Shown here: positions 7,324 to 16,388 of the stretch, in pieces | Layout: every line of letters starts with the position of its first letter | Position numbering within the stretch: the stretch's first letter is position 1 | NCBI GenBank assembly: GCA_965228415.1 | Contig: OZ245814.1 | Location: 1,364,001 to 1,428,000, forward strand | DNA: 64,000 bases | Direction: 5' to 3' | Origin: Agaribacillus sp965228415 | GTDB lineage: Bacteria; Bacteroidota; Bacteroidia; Cytophagales; Cyclobacteriaceae | Notes under the pieces: model-generated | Told to the model about the DNA's origin: nothing | Databases searched by the model: none | The model's input: only the letters and a program-made list of their open reading frames with translations | Translations under genes and position numbers: made by a program

Positions 7324-9837
7324 ATGAAAAAATATTTCTTGCTCCCAGGTATTATTCTTTTCTTATCATGCTCGGAGAATCATGCACCTGAAAAACCAGG
7401 TGTTGCAGTTGTTCGCATTAACCAACTGGGCTATTTGCCCGGGAGTATTAAGGTTGCGGTTTTCGGATCAAAAAAGAAAACCACTGTAAAATCATTTTCA
7501 TTATTTGATGCCAAAACTGACAAAGAGGTATTCAACTCAAAAAATCCGGAATCAAAAGGCACATATGGACCGTTTGAATCCACTTACCGGCTAAATTTTA
7601 GTGACTACAACCATCCGGGTAAATACTATATTGAAGCCAATGGTGTTAAATCTCTGGCATTCCGTATCAATGAAGATGTCTATGATCACACCGCGGATTT
7701 CCTTTTGGAATACATGCGTCAGCAACGCTGCGGGTATAATCCCTATCTTACCGATTCGTGCCATTTGGACGATGGCTATATTCTGTACAACACAGCGAAA
7801 GAAGGAGAGCGCATTGACGTGACCGGAGGTTGGCATGATGCCACTGATTATTTGCAGTACACTGCCACTTCTGCCAATGCTGTGTCGCAATTATTGCTGT
7901 CCTATCGAGATAATCCGGAAGCGTTTGGCGATGCCTACAGATCAAACGGATTGCCAGGACCAAATGGCATTCCAGACATAATCGATGAGGCTAAGTGGGG
8001 CATGGATTGGCTTAAAAAAATGAACCCATCTTCAACCGAGTATTATAACCAAATCGCCGATGACCGGGATCACGCGGGTTTTCGATTGCCAAATAAAGAT
8101 TCGGTGGTATATGACCCAAAGCAAAAAGGGCGACCCGTTTATTTGGCCAATGGTGAAATACAGGGGGTAGTAAAATATAAAAACCGCTCCACCGGCATTG
8201 CTTCGACTGCAGGAAAATATGCGGCTGCTTTTGCACTGGGTGCCATAGTCTTAAGAGATTTTTATACCGGATATACAGATAATCTCCCAAAACGCGCCAT
8301 AGATGCCTATCGCTACGGAGAGCAAAACCCGGGCGTGAGTCAAACCGCACCTGGTGGTGCTCCTTATTTTTATGAGGAAGACAATTGGGTCGATGATATG
8401 GAATTGGGGGCAGCTAGTTTATATAGGCTTACCCAAAATGAAAATTACAAAGAAGCAGCTTTGGAATATGCCTCCGAAGAAAAAACGACTCCATGGATTG
8501 GGAGAGATACCGTAGTGCATTATCAATATTATCCGTTCCTGAATGCCGGGCACTACGAACTGGCCTCCATGCTTAAACCGGATATGAAAACCAAAGTTGC
8601 CTCCTACTATGACATGGGACTCCAAATGCTTCATGAACGAGGCAGAGACAATCCCTTTTACATAGGGGTCCCCTTTGTCTGGTGCTCCAATAATTTTGTA
8701 ACAGCGGCGGTGACTCAGTGCAAATTGTATCATCGTTTGACAGGTGATGAAACTTATCTTGAAATGGAAGCAGCCCTACGCGATTGGCTTTTTGGTTGCA
8801 ATATATGGGGAACCTCCATGGTCGTAGGGCTTCCCAATTACGGAGACACACCGGTAGATCCCCACTCTTCTCTTAATCACCTGGAAGGGTATCAAACCAA
8901 TGGTGGTCTGATCGATGGCCCTGTTTACGGTTCCATAGCCAATAGCCTCATTGGGGTTGAGCTCCACGACGAGGATGAATATGCCGAATTTCAATCAGAT
9001 CTGGTAGTCTATCAGGACGACGTTGGAAGTTTTTCTACCAACGAACCAACCATGGATGGTACGGCTTGTCTGGTCTATTATCTTTCGTCCCTCGAAAGTG
9101 AAAGTATTGCGAAAGGCCATCAAAAAAAGCAGTATACTTTAGATGAGAGCGGCGCTATTATCAGAGGCGATACAACGGAAAAGAAAATCAACCTAATGTT
9201 TTCCGGAGATGAATACGCCGATGGCGCTGAAGAAATTCTTGATATTCTTGAAAAGCATGGCATCAAAGCCGCTTTCTTTTTTACCGGAAATTTCTATAGA
9301 AATGAACAGTTTGCCCCGATGATCAAAAAAGCAAAAAAACAAGGGCATTACCTTGGGGCGCATTCCGATAAACACCTGTTGTACAACGATTGGACAGATG
9401 AAAAGAAGTTGTTGGTTAGTCAAGAGGCATTTAAATCCGATTTAAAAGCGAACTACGCCGAAATGGAACATTACGGAATCCGGAAGGAGGAAGCTCCATA
9501 CTTTTTACCTCCTTTTGAATGGAACAATGAGATGATTACCCAGTGGGCAGAACAGATGGATCTAATATTGATTAATTATACCCCAGGTACGTTATCGCAT
9601 GCTGACTATACCACACCTGACATGGATAATTTTAAAAACAGCGACAAGATCATGCGATCCATTCTGTCCTTTGAGGAAAAAAAGGGATTGAATGGGTTTA
9701 TGCTGCTTTCGCACATTGGTACTCACCCCGATCGTAGCGATAAATTTTATTCAAGGCTCGACGAACTTATTTCAATATTGCAAGAAAGGGGATATAAATT
9801 TGAATCCTTGGAAAATATTTTAAACTTAAAGAATTGA
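7324..9837 (+). CDS. GH9 glycosidase fused to NodB-like polysaccharide deacetylase domain, lipoprotein
   Basis: 837 residues from the ATG at 7324; the frame also opens at a TTG at 7315, but the ATG gives an MKKYF...FLSC lipoprotein signal. After an N-terminal CelD_N-type Ig domain ('RINQLGYLP', about residues 28-115) comes a GH9 toroid (about 125-595). It carries 'GGWHDATDY', whose aspartates match the family's base motif, and 'NEPTMDGTA' with the likely catalytic acid near E574. GH9 enzymes with this layout include exo-beta-glucosaminidases as well as endoglucanases. From about residue 615 a NodB/CE4-like domain follows, with 'KAAFFFTG' and a metal-type 'GAHSDKH', but the canonical TFDDG is replaced by 'FSGDEYADG'. 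The domain order suggests a combined deacetylase and exo-glucosaminidase acting on chitin or chitosan oligomers at the envelope (inference). Confidence 0.85.
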   Translation: MKKYFLLPGIILFLSCSENHAPEKPGVAVVRINQLGYLPGSIKVAVFGSKKKTTVKSFSLFDAKTDKEVFNSKNPESKGTYGPFESTYRLNFSDYNHPGKYYIEANGVKSLAFRINEDVYDHTADFLLEYMRQQRCGYNPYLTDSCHLDDGYILYNTAKEGERIDVTGGWHDATDYLQYTATSANAVSQLLLSYRDNPEAFGDAYRSNGLPGPNGIPDIIDEAKWGMDWLKKMNPSSTEYYNQIADDRDHAGFRLPNKDSVVYDPKQKGRPVYLANGEIQGVVKYKNRSTGIASTAGKYAAAFALGAIVLRDFYTGYTDNLPKRAIDAYRYGEQNPGVSQTAPGGAPYFYEEDNWVDDMELGAASLYRLTQNENYKEAALEYASEEKTTPWIGRDTVVHYQYYPFLNAGHYELASMLKPDMKTKVASYYDMGLQMLHERGRDNPFYIGVPFVWCSNNFVTAAVTQCKLYHRLTGDETYLEMEAALRDWLFGCNIWGTSMVVGLPNYGDTPVDPHSSLNHLEGYQTNGGLIDGPVYGSIANSLIGVELHDEDEYAEFQSDLVVYQDDVGSFSTNEPTMDGTACLVYYLSSLESESIAKGHQKKQYTLDESGAIIRGDTTEKKINLMFSGDEYADGAEEILDILEKHGIKAAFFFTGNFYRNEQFAPMIKKAKKQGHYLGAHSDKHLLYNDWTDEKKLLVSQEAFKSDLKANYAEMEHYGIRKEEAPYFLPPFEWNNEMITQWAEQMDLILINYTPGTLSHADYTTPDMDNFKNSDKIMRSILSFEEKKGLNGFMLLSHIGTHPDRSDKFYSRLDELISILQERGYKFESLENILNLKN

Positions 9838-9879
9838 AAAGAACAATAAGAAAAAGGTTTTGGAAATAAAATCCGGGAA

Positions 9880-11079
9880 ATGGAAAATACCAAAGTAACA
9901 GCATCTAATAATCGCATTCGCACGATTGACATACTAAGGGCTTTAACGATGTTCCTGATGATTTTTGTCAACGACCTCTGGTCGCTTACCGGCGTTCCAA
10001 AATGGCTGGAACACACTGCCGCCGATGAAGATGGTATGGGTTTTTCCGATATTATCTTTCCTTTGTTCCTGTTTATCGTTGGCTTGTCTATACCGTTGGC
10101 AATTAATATACGAATTAAAAGACACCAGTCACGACCGGTAATCTTAGGTCACATTCTGACACGGACGATTGCCTTACTGACCATGGGCTTTTATATGGTC
10201 AACTACGAGGCAATCAATCAGGAAGCTATGGGGTTGAGCAAGAGCATATGGCAAATTCTGATGGCTACCGCGATATTTTTAATTTGGATGGATTATAAAC
10301 GTCTGCCCAACTTGAACAAAAACCTGGTCTTGGGTTTAAAAATCACAGGCATACTGCTTTTGGTGTATTTGGCCTGGATTTATAAGGGAGGCACTATAGA
10401 AAATATTTCCTGGATGAAGCCTCACTGGTGGGGCATACTGGGGCTTATTGGTTGGGCCTATCTGCTTAACTGTTTGCTTTACCTGTTGATTGGACGAAGG
10501 TTATTTTACCTCGTGCTGGCGTTTGTAATTTTGCTCTTCATGAACGTACAGGAAAATGGCTTTTTTAAATTCTTGCCAGATTTTAAACTGGTTATCAGCG
10601 CTTCAAACCATGCCCTGGTAATGGCAGGGATGTTATGTACCGTCCTCTATCTTAAGTTCAGAAATGAAAAAAATAACCTAAACCAATTTTTGGGACTTGT
10701 TTCTTTTATGGGCATCATTTTTATCTGCTATGGATTTCTGATTCGTCCCACATTCCCCATATCAAAAATTTTAGCGACACCATCATGGGCGGCCATTTGT
10801 ATTGGTATCAGTTATTTGTTCTATGCCATGCTCTATGTCATGGTCGACAAGCACGGTTACCATAAATGGGCAAATCCGATTAAACCTGCAGGTACCAGCA
10901 CGCTCACCTGTTATTTGATACCGTATTTCATTTATCCGACAATAGTACTGATCGGATTTCAGTGGCCGGAATCCATATCAAACGGTTTTATTGGAATTAT
11001 AAAATCGCTCCTTTTTTCATTGGCCATTGTACTATTTGTGGGGGTGTTGGAAAAAAGGAATATCCGCCTTAGGATATAA
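9880..11079 (+). CDS. NagX-like/HGSNAT-type membrane acyltransferase (DUF5009)
   Basis: 399 residues, about 10 hydrophobic helices. The N-terminal 'RIRTIDILRALTMFLMIFVND' and 'FSDIIFPLFLFIVGLSIPLAI' are the hallmarks of the DUF5009/heparan-alpha-glucosaminide N-acetyltransferase group called NagX in bacterial GlcNAc operons. These proteins move an acyl group across the inner membrane on to amino sugars, or are presumed to transport them. It lies 42 bp after the GH9-NodB gene and is the last gene of the amino-sugar operon. The protein supports the amino-sugar reading of the whole cluster. Confidence 0.87.
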   Translation: MENTKVTASNNRIRTIDILRALTMFLMIFVNDLWSLTGVPKWLEHTAADEDGMGFSDIIFPLFLFIVGLSIPLAINIRIKRHQSRPVILGHILTRTIALLTMGFYMVNYEAINQEAMGLSKSIWQILMATAIFLIWMDYKRLPNLNKNLVLGLKITGILLLVYLAWIYKGGTIENISWMKPHWWGILGLIGWAYLLNCLLYLLIGRRLFYLVLAFVILLFMNVQENGFFKFLPDFKLVISASNHALVMAGMLCTVLYLKFRNEKNNLNQFLGLVSFMGIIFICYGFLIRPTFPISKILATPSWAAICIGISYLFYAMLYVMVDKHGYHKWANPIKPAGTSTLTCYLIPYFIYPTIVLIGFQWPESISNGFIGIIKSLLFSLAIVLFVGVLEKRNIRLRI

Positions 11080-11234
11080 GTATATCAAGATAACCAAAGG
11101 ACTCTCACGATTTTAAGGAGCTCTTAATACCACTCAGTCCAGGTTGAACTATCAATTGAAGTGTCCGGACTTTTATTTGGTTCGATTCATTAACTTTATG
11201 TTTTAACCAGTTGAAATGACAAAATAGCTTCAAT

Positions 11235-11729
11235 ATGCAACACGCTTCAATAACTGAGTTCTTGCAATACTATTCAAAAGTTAAGGGCAGAACCAGGAAA
11301 GTAGTTTCTCTTATTACAGAAGATAATATAACCTTCTCACTTGGTGAAAAACAATTCTCTATTGGTGATCTTGCCAGGCACATTCCCCTGGTAGAACTTC
11401 ATTTCTATTTACCGATTATCAAGGGTCATGCAACAGGCTATTCTGGTTGTGGTCCTTCGTTTGCACCTGATACAGCATCCATTTTGGCGCTTTATGAACA
11501 AGCTGAGTCGGAAATGCGACATATACTGAAAGATAAGCCTGCGGAATTTTTAAAAGAGAGAGTAACCATGCCGAAAGGAGACATTAGCCTGTATAAATGG
11601 CTAAGACTCATTTTAGAACATGAAATACATCATCGGGGGCAAATCTATCAGCTATTATCGGCGTGTGGTGCCTCAGTGCCTAACATTTTCGGATTGAGTA
11701 GCGAAGATTTGATTAGTATTTCCGGTTAA
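11235..11729 (+). CDS. DinB-family putative metal-dependent protein
   Basis: 164 residues, the normal DinB four-helix-bundle length. The metal triad is visible: H49 in 'LARHIPLVE', and H129 and H133 in 'HEIHHRGQIY'. Bacterial DinB/YfiT proteins are often thiol-dependent transferases or hydrolases of unknown substrate. It has its own upstream spacer (155 bp) and no evident functional link to its neighbours. Confidence 0.88.
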   Translation: MQHASITEFLQYYSKVKGRTRKVVSLITEDNITFSLGEKQFSIGDLARHIPLVELHFYLPIIKGHATGYSGCGPSFAPDTASILALYEQAESEMRHILKDKPAEFLKERVTMPKGDISLYKWLRLILEHEIHHRGQIYQLLSACGASVPNIFGLSSEDLISISG

Positions 11730-11942
11730 ACACAAAAATTGAGGATACAATCAGCGCTTGCTACATGATTCAATTCCATCTGTAACCCTCCCTTTTCCCG
11801 GACCGGGTTTGAATATACTTTTTTGGTTTTTGCCCCACGGCTTGTCTATGTTATTTAATCGAGCAAAACGGATTAACCAACGATAATCAATTGATTGCTA
11901 GCCTGAAGTCGACAAGTTTGTAATAAACTAAGCCGATGTGTC

Positions 11943-12833
11943 ATGGTAAAAATTCTTTTCTGGGTACTGGGTTGTATATTTTTCAGTTCACTTTCAGGAC
12001 ATTACTACGTCTGCCATCTCCAGAATATGTGTGTGGATGAACCTGAGGTCAGCTTAACTGCCAAAAACGAAACACCAGATAACAATTCGGATATAATTGA
12101 AGAAAAAGAATATTTCTTCCCAAGCCTTTCTCTGTACAAAGAGAATGACTCCTTGCTTGAATCATTCAAATTGCACATCAACGCAATTCCGCGACAAACA
12201 AGTGTAACTACTACTTTTGACTTATCTGAAATCAATACTTTCAATTATCATTATTTACTTGAAAAACCTGAAAGTAAAATAGTCATCACTTCCTTTTTTG
12301 ATCAGGCAAAAGAAACCAAGAACATTGCCATGACCAGAGGATATATATTGCGAAACCTACTCAACCAATACAACCTGGACACTTCAAATTTTGTCATTGA
12401 AACCAGGCCGGTTACCATGGAAAATTTCATGATTCAGGATACATTAAGAAACTATTTCAACATTCAATTTCAACGATTTGGCATTGATGAAACAGTCAAA
12501 ACTCGTACGCTATACTGCGACTTTGGAAGCCAGAAGTTTAATCAGGACAAAAGTCTCACGCTCTACCTGTCAAAAGTGAAAAGACTGTATGATAAGGGTA
12601 ACATTACCTCTATCGCTATTGAAGGCCATACGGATAACGTGGGTGAAGCAAATAGTAACTATGAACTAGGATTAAAACGGGCAAAAGCCCTGAAAGCGGT
12701 TTTGGTTAACGCCGGAATACCAGAAAAGCACCTTGTGGCCACCAGCAAAGGAGAAAATACGCCAATAGCTGACAATGCATCAGAAAACGGGAGACAACTC
12801 AATAGAAGAATAGAAATTCAAATAAAAAAATGA
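11943..12833 (+). CDS. OmpA-family peptidoglycan-associated protein
   Basis: 296 residues with an N-terminal hydrophobic segment (about 4-20, 'LFWVLGCIFFSSLSGHYY') acting as signal or anchor. The C-terminal OmpA domain (about 180-296) has 'IAIEGHTDNVGEANSNYELGLKRAKAL' with the peptidoglycan-binding aspartate, and ends 'NRRIEIQIKK' with the binding arginine. An earlier, weaker OmpA-like segment ('KIVITSFFDQAKETKNIAMTRGYILRNLL', about 112-140) suggests a second, degenerate copy. It probably ties the envelope to the cell wall. The gene at 12939 follows about 105 bp later in the same direction. Confidence 0.85.
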   Translation: MVKILFWVLGCIFFSSLSGHYYVCHLQNMCVDEPEVSLTAKNETPDNNSDIIEEKEYFFPSLSLYKENDSLLESFKLHINAIPRQTSVTTTFDLSEINTFNYHYLLEKPESKIVITSFFDQAKETKNIAMTRGYILRNLLNQYNLDTSNFVIETRPVTMENFMIQDTLRNYFNIQFQRFGIDETVKTRTLYCDFGSQKFNQDKSLTLYLSKVKRLYDKGNITSIAIEGHTDNVGEANSNYELGLKRAKALKAVLVNAGIPEKHLVATSKGENTPIADNASENGRQLNRRIEIQIKK

Positions 12834-12851
12834 AACCGAGCATGACGTAAT

Positions 12852-12870
12852 CGACACACACCACGTGTCG
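12852..12870. other. GC-rich hairpin between ompA-like and HHH gene
   Basis: CGACAC and GTGTCG form a 6-bp stem with a 7-nt loop 18 nt after the OmpA stop, followed by GCGGAGACGC. There is no U run, so a terminator is not convincing; it may be an mRNA-stabilising stem or a relic of a palindromic repeat. Confidence 0.3.
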
Positions 12871-12938
12871 CGGAGACGCAAGGGAATGATAATAATATGC
12901 GAGGTTCCATGTGACCGATAAAAATAAATCATAAACAC

Positions 12939-13697
12939 ATGAAAACTGTATTGATAACCCTTTTCGCAACAGACAGACCTGAAGCAATCTTCGAGTTTGT
13001 TGTTATAGCACTAGGCCTACTTATTTTAGGCATCATCCTCGGATGGATTTTATTCAGAGAAAAACGATCACAAAAAGAAAAAATTAAATCTCTGCAGGGT
13101 CAAATAAACAACATGGCGACCAAGATCACCGATGTGGAAGTTAACACTTCTATTTACGGCAACAAACTCAATGATCTGGAACCTCGTGTGTCAGCAACAC
13201 AAACAAAAGCCGATCAGTTATTTGAATTGAAAGCTAATAAATCCACGATTGATGAGGTAAAGGCTAATATTTCCATTTTGAACGAATCAATAGATCTTTT
13301 AGAAAAGAAAGCTACCCAATTCTTTGAACAAAAGGTTTACAAGGAAGATACAACAGCCTTTGATTTGAGCCCGGAAAGCCGTTCGTCATTAAAAGATGAG
13401 ATTGAAACCTCAGAAGAAGATGCCGCAACGTTAGCCAAAGTTCAGGCTAAAAAACACCTGCTAAACTTTGACAGCTTTGGAGAAGCGTCCGCAATGGAAA
13501 AAGACGATTTAAAAATTATCAGCGGAATAGGACCCTTTATCGAAAAAAAACTGAATATGCTTGGCATTTATACATTTACCCAAATCAGCCGTCTTTCCTC
13601 TGAAGATATTGCCTCGTTGACAGAAGCCATTGAGTTTTTCCCGGGTAGAATTGAACGCGATCATTGGGTATCACAAGCCAAAGGGTTATTAAAGTAA
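12939..13697 (+). CDS. Membrane coiled-coil protein with C-terminal helix-hairpin-helix
   Basis: 252 residues. A transmembrane helix ('FVVIALGLLILGIILGWILF', about 21-40) is followed by basic and coiled-coil sequence with heptad-like 'LNDLEPRVSATQTKADQLFELK' (about 45-130) and an acidic linker. The C-terminus (about 185-252) reads 'DLKIISGIGPFIEKKLNMLGI', a helix-hairpin-helix of the type found at the ends of some NuoE-like and SMC-like envelope proteins. Known HhH domains bind DNA, but in single-TM proteins their role is unclear. It may share a transcript with the OmpA gene. Function unknown. Confidence 0.75.
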   Translation: MKTVLITLFATDRPEAIFEFVVIALGLLILGIILGWILFREKRSQKEKIKSLQGQINNMATKITDVEVNTSIYGNKLNDLEPRVSATQTKADQLFELKANKSTIDEVKANISILNESIDLLEKKATQFFEQKVYKEDTTAFDLSPESRSSLKDEIETSEEDAATLAKVQAKKHLLNFDSFGEASAMEKDDLKIISGIGPFIEKKLNMLGIYTFTQISRLSSEDIASLTEAIEFFPGRIERDHWVSQAKGLLK

Positions 13698-13718
13698 TCT
13701 CTCCTTATACTCTTGAAC

Positions 13719-13751
13719 GAAGCTGTCTCGACATACTTTTGAAACAGCTTC
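13719..13751. terminator. Bidirectional terminator hairpin (repeat family copy 1)
   Basis: GAAGCTGT pairs with ACAGCTTC (13719-13726 and 13744-13751); beyond one mismatch the stem continues with TC/GA. The next bases on plus are CTTTTATCG. It lies between the convergent HhH gene and GMC gene. The 33 bases match the hairpin at 35734-35766 except at four positions, so it is both a probable bidirectional terminator and a dispersed repeat. Confidence 0.65.
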
Positions 13752-13861
13752 CTTTTATCGTTTTGCTATATTTACTCCCGAGTTAATGCCCAGATTCTTT
13801 TCCCGATCTTACCGGGTTTAGTCATCATTTTAATAAGTAAAAGGTGGCAAGGCCGGCTTTT

Positions 13862-15553
13862 TTAAATTTCTCCCTTTTTCATTTGATCAACTGCATAATT
13901 ACAAGCCCTGGCCGTAAGTGCCATGTATGTCAGCGAAGGACTTGCATTACCTGAAGAGACCATGCATGACCCATCGGTAATAAACAAGTTCGATACATCG
14001 TGACATTGATTATAACCATTAAGTACTGATGTTTTAGGATCCCGGCCCATTCTGGCGGTTCCCATTTCATGAATTGTATTTCCAAAAATTGGCTTGGAAT
14101 TATATAGATTGATGTTGCTGAGCCCGGCAACTTCCAGTATTTCACCTATTTGCTCCTTAATGTCGTCGCGCATTAACCGCTCATTTTTCCCATAAGCAGC
14201 GGTGATCTTTAACATTGGGAAACCCCATTTATCTTTGTTATTTTCGTCGATCTCTACCCTATTTTCATAGTAGGGAAGCGTTTCTGCCTGACATGCCAAT
14301 GACATTTTCCAGGGGCCATATTGGGTAAGCTTTTGTTTCAAACCAGCCCCAATTCCAATTTGGGAAGGGTTTAATCCCTGGCGGTAAGCCCCTCCCCAAA
14401 GTCCATATCCCCTGAGATAATCCATCTCCTGTTTGTTCACGTTTCTGAATCTTGGAATAGCTACCATCGCAGGTCGATACCCTTTGTATATGCTGTCCTC
14501 ACCGCCACTCAGCGTTCCGGAACCGCCAACACCTCCATGATGGTCCATAAGGTAATGCCCCAGGACGCCGCTGGAATTCGCCAGCCCTTCGGAAAATCTT
14601 GGCGTTTTGGAATTCAACAGAATCGCAGTAGATGTCAATGTAGAGGCACATAGAAAAATAACACGGGCAAAATATTCTGTGGTTTCATTACTTTGAGTAT
14701 CGATTACCCGAACGCCTACTGCCTTGTCTTGATTTTCATCATATATAACCGATTCTACCAGTTTGTGTGACAAGAGTGTCAGGTTCCCGGTTTCATAGGC
14801 CGCCGGTAAGGTGGAGCTATTACTGGAGAAGTATGCTCCGTAGGGACACCCACGATGACACATGTTTCGCGATTGACATTCCGACCTTCCTTTAAACTGA
14901 CCGGGTTTTGCTTTTGTGATATGTGCTACCCTATTGGGTATAAGTTTACGGTCCGGGTAATGCGATTCTATTCTTTCTTTGATTAGCTTTTCCCCATAAT
15001 TCATTTCAAATGGTGGTAAAAATTGCCCGTCGGGGAATTGCCAAACATTTTCTACCGAGCCGGCTACACCAATGAAGCGCTCCACGTAGTCATACCAGGG
15101 TGCGATGTCTTTGTATCTGATAGGCCAGTCTATTCCTACACCATCTCTTAGGTTTGCTTCAAATTCCAGGTCACTGTAGCGGTAAGCTCCACGGCCCCAA
15201 AGTAAAGATCGCCCTCCTGTTTGATAACCTCGAAACCACCAAAATGGCTTTTCTTTGGGGTAATCATAAGTATGTTCCTTATCATTGACAAAAAAGTGCT
15301 TGCTACTAGAATCGAAATTATACTTGTTACGCTGGATAAAATATTGCTCCTTTTCTTCTTTAGTAAGATACCCCCGGTGTTCAAATTCCCAGGGAGCTTT
15401 ATTGGCGGTGGGATAATCCTTTACATGTTTCACATCACGACCACGCTCCAACACCAGGGTAGCCAGCCCTTTTTCTGTGAATTCCTTTGCTGCCCACCCG
15501 CCGGTCATTCCTGACCCGACTATTATTACATCATAGGTGTTACTACGGCTCAT
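13862..15553 (-). CDS. GMC-family oxidoreductase (FAD-dependent sugar/polyol dehydrogenase)
   Basis: 563 residues. The FAD dinucleotide-binding motif 'DVIIVGSGMTGG' (G13, G15, G18) opens the protein. 'QTGGRSLLWGRGAYRYS' is the GMC FAD-attachment/signature region, a CxxxCxxGCPYGA segment lies near residues 226-236, and the C-terminus contains the active-site pair H495 ('HEMGTARMG') and N536 ('SGNASPSLTYMALTA'). Related enzymes are gluconate-2-dehydrogenase flavin subunits and GMC partners of glycoside oxidation. It overlaps by 11 bp with the upstream subunit-3-like gene, which in that family is the small partner carrying the Tat signal. The pair probably oxidises a sugar or sugar acid in the periplasm; the substrate is not evident. 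Confidence 0.9.
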   Translation of the reverse strand: MSRSNTYDVIIVGSGMTGGWAAKEFTEKGLATLVLERGRDVKHVKDYPTANKAPWEFEHRGYLTKEEKEQYFIQRNKYNFDSSSKHFFVNDKEHTYDYPKEKPFWWFRGYQTGGRSLLWGRGAYRYSDLEFEANLRDGVGIDWPIRYKDIAPWYDYVERFIGVAGSVENVWQFPDGQFLPPFEMNYGEKLIKERIESHYPDRKLIPNRVAHITKAKPGQFKGRSECQSRNMCHRGCPYGAYFSSNSSTLPAAYETGNLTLLSHKLVESVIYDENQDKAVGVRVIDTQSNETTEYFARVIFLCASTLTSTAILLNSKTPRFSEGLANSSGVLGHYLMDHHGGVGGSGTLSGGEDSIYKGYRPAMVAIPRFRNVNKQEMDYLRGYGLWGGAYRQGLNPSQIGIGAGLKQKLTQYGPWKMSLACQAETLPYYENRVEIDENNKDKWGFPMLKITAAYGKNERLMRDDIKEQIGEILEVAGLSNINLYNSKPIFGNTIHEMGTARMGRDPKTSVLNGYNQCHDVSNLFITDGSCMVSSGNASPSLTYMALTARACNYAVDQMKKGEI

Positions 15554-16133
15554 AGCTATACATTTGATTTCCTACCATTATTTTACCACTGCGATCCATT
15601 GAAATGTCTCCCTGGAATGATCCGGGAATCGGCATGTAATTCAGATTTTGCTTAACCCCTTGTTCTGAAGAAAAGTAAATTGTGATGGTTAACTGTTTAA
15701 ACGTAAAGTAGAATGGGATATGCTCCTTGTACGTTTTGGTCATCACCTCCTGGTCTATCAAGTCGAGATATTTATTTCTGGCTTCCTGATCAAGTTTGGT
15801 AAATGATTTTCCAGTTGCCGTTTCACATTCTACATCAAATTGATTTAAACCAGCTATAAAATGCTCCTTGACTTCCTCGCTGAAAACATCTTTTAGCAGC
15901 AAATCCAAAAACTGAGGTACGCGGGCATCCGAAGCCGACGGTGTATCTGTTCTTGGAAGAATGGTGTCGGCAATAGATATTGCAAGATTATGCTGTTGCT
16001 TATTTAATACCGCTAAACCCTCCGAATCAGAAGCTTTCTGTTGACAGCCATGCAAAGCACCTACCAATCCGGGGCCAAAGACAGCTGATTTAAGTATCCA
16101 TGAGGTTTTCCGAATTGCTTCTCTGCGTTTCAT
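15543..16133 (-). CDS. Gluconate 2-dehydrogenase subunit 3-like protein, Tat signal
   Basis: 196 residues. The N-terminus 'MKRREAIRKTSWIL' has the twin-arginine pattern, and a cysteine in 'ALHGC' is a possible lipobox. 'ISIADTILPRTDTPSASDARVPQFLDLLL' is the conserved core of the gluconate-2-dehydrogenase subunit 3 family (Asp/Thr-Pro-Gly-rich region). These small proteins form a complex with a GMC flavoprotein and help export it folded through Tat. Its stop overlaps the GMC start by 11 bp, consistent with translational coupling and a 1:1 complex. Confidence 0.88.
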   Translation of the reverse strand: MKRREAIRKTSWILKSAVFGPGLVGALHGCQQKASDSEGLAVLNKQQHNLAISIADTILPRTDTPSASDARVPQFLDLLLKDVFSEEVKEHFIAGLNQFDVECETATGKSFTKLDQEARNKYLDLIDQEVMTKTYKEHIPFYFTFKQLTITIYFSSEQGVKQNLNYMPIPGSFQGDISMDRSGKIMVGNQMYSYEP

Positions 16134-16388
16134 TGTATCAGTATCTTTTAGTAATTGCTAAACTTTATAGCAATATAGTTACCTTTTTTCAAAAGTGTGG
16201 TTCCACAACTTCCCGGAGCATTTATTTTATGGTATAAATCTATTTTCAGGATCAAAACCATAATAACACCTGATGGTAGCTACAGATCATACGTAACACT
16301 AAGTCGGAAAAGATTAATGAATAGAAACCGCGTTTTTCCTGGTCAAAAACCGGGCAAAATACTAAATTGTTCGAAAAATAATTTTAGC

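Noticed and set aside
13698..13861. IS element between convergent genes
   Set aside because: The hairpin resembles an IS end, but there is no transposase and the counterpart at 35731 also lacks one, so a terminator/repeat is the simpler reading.
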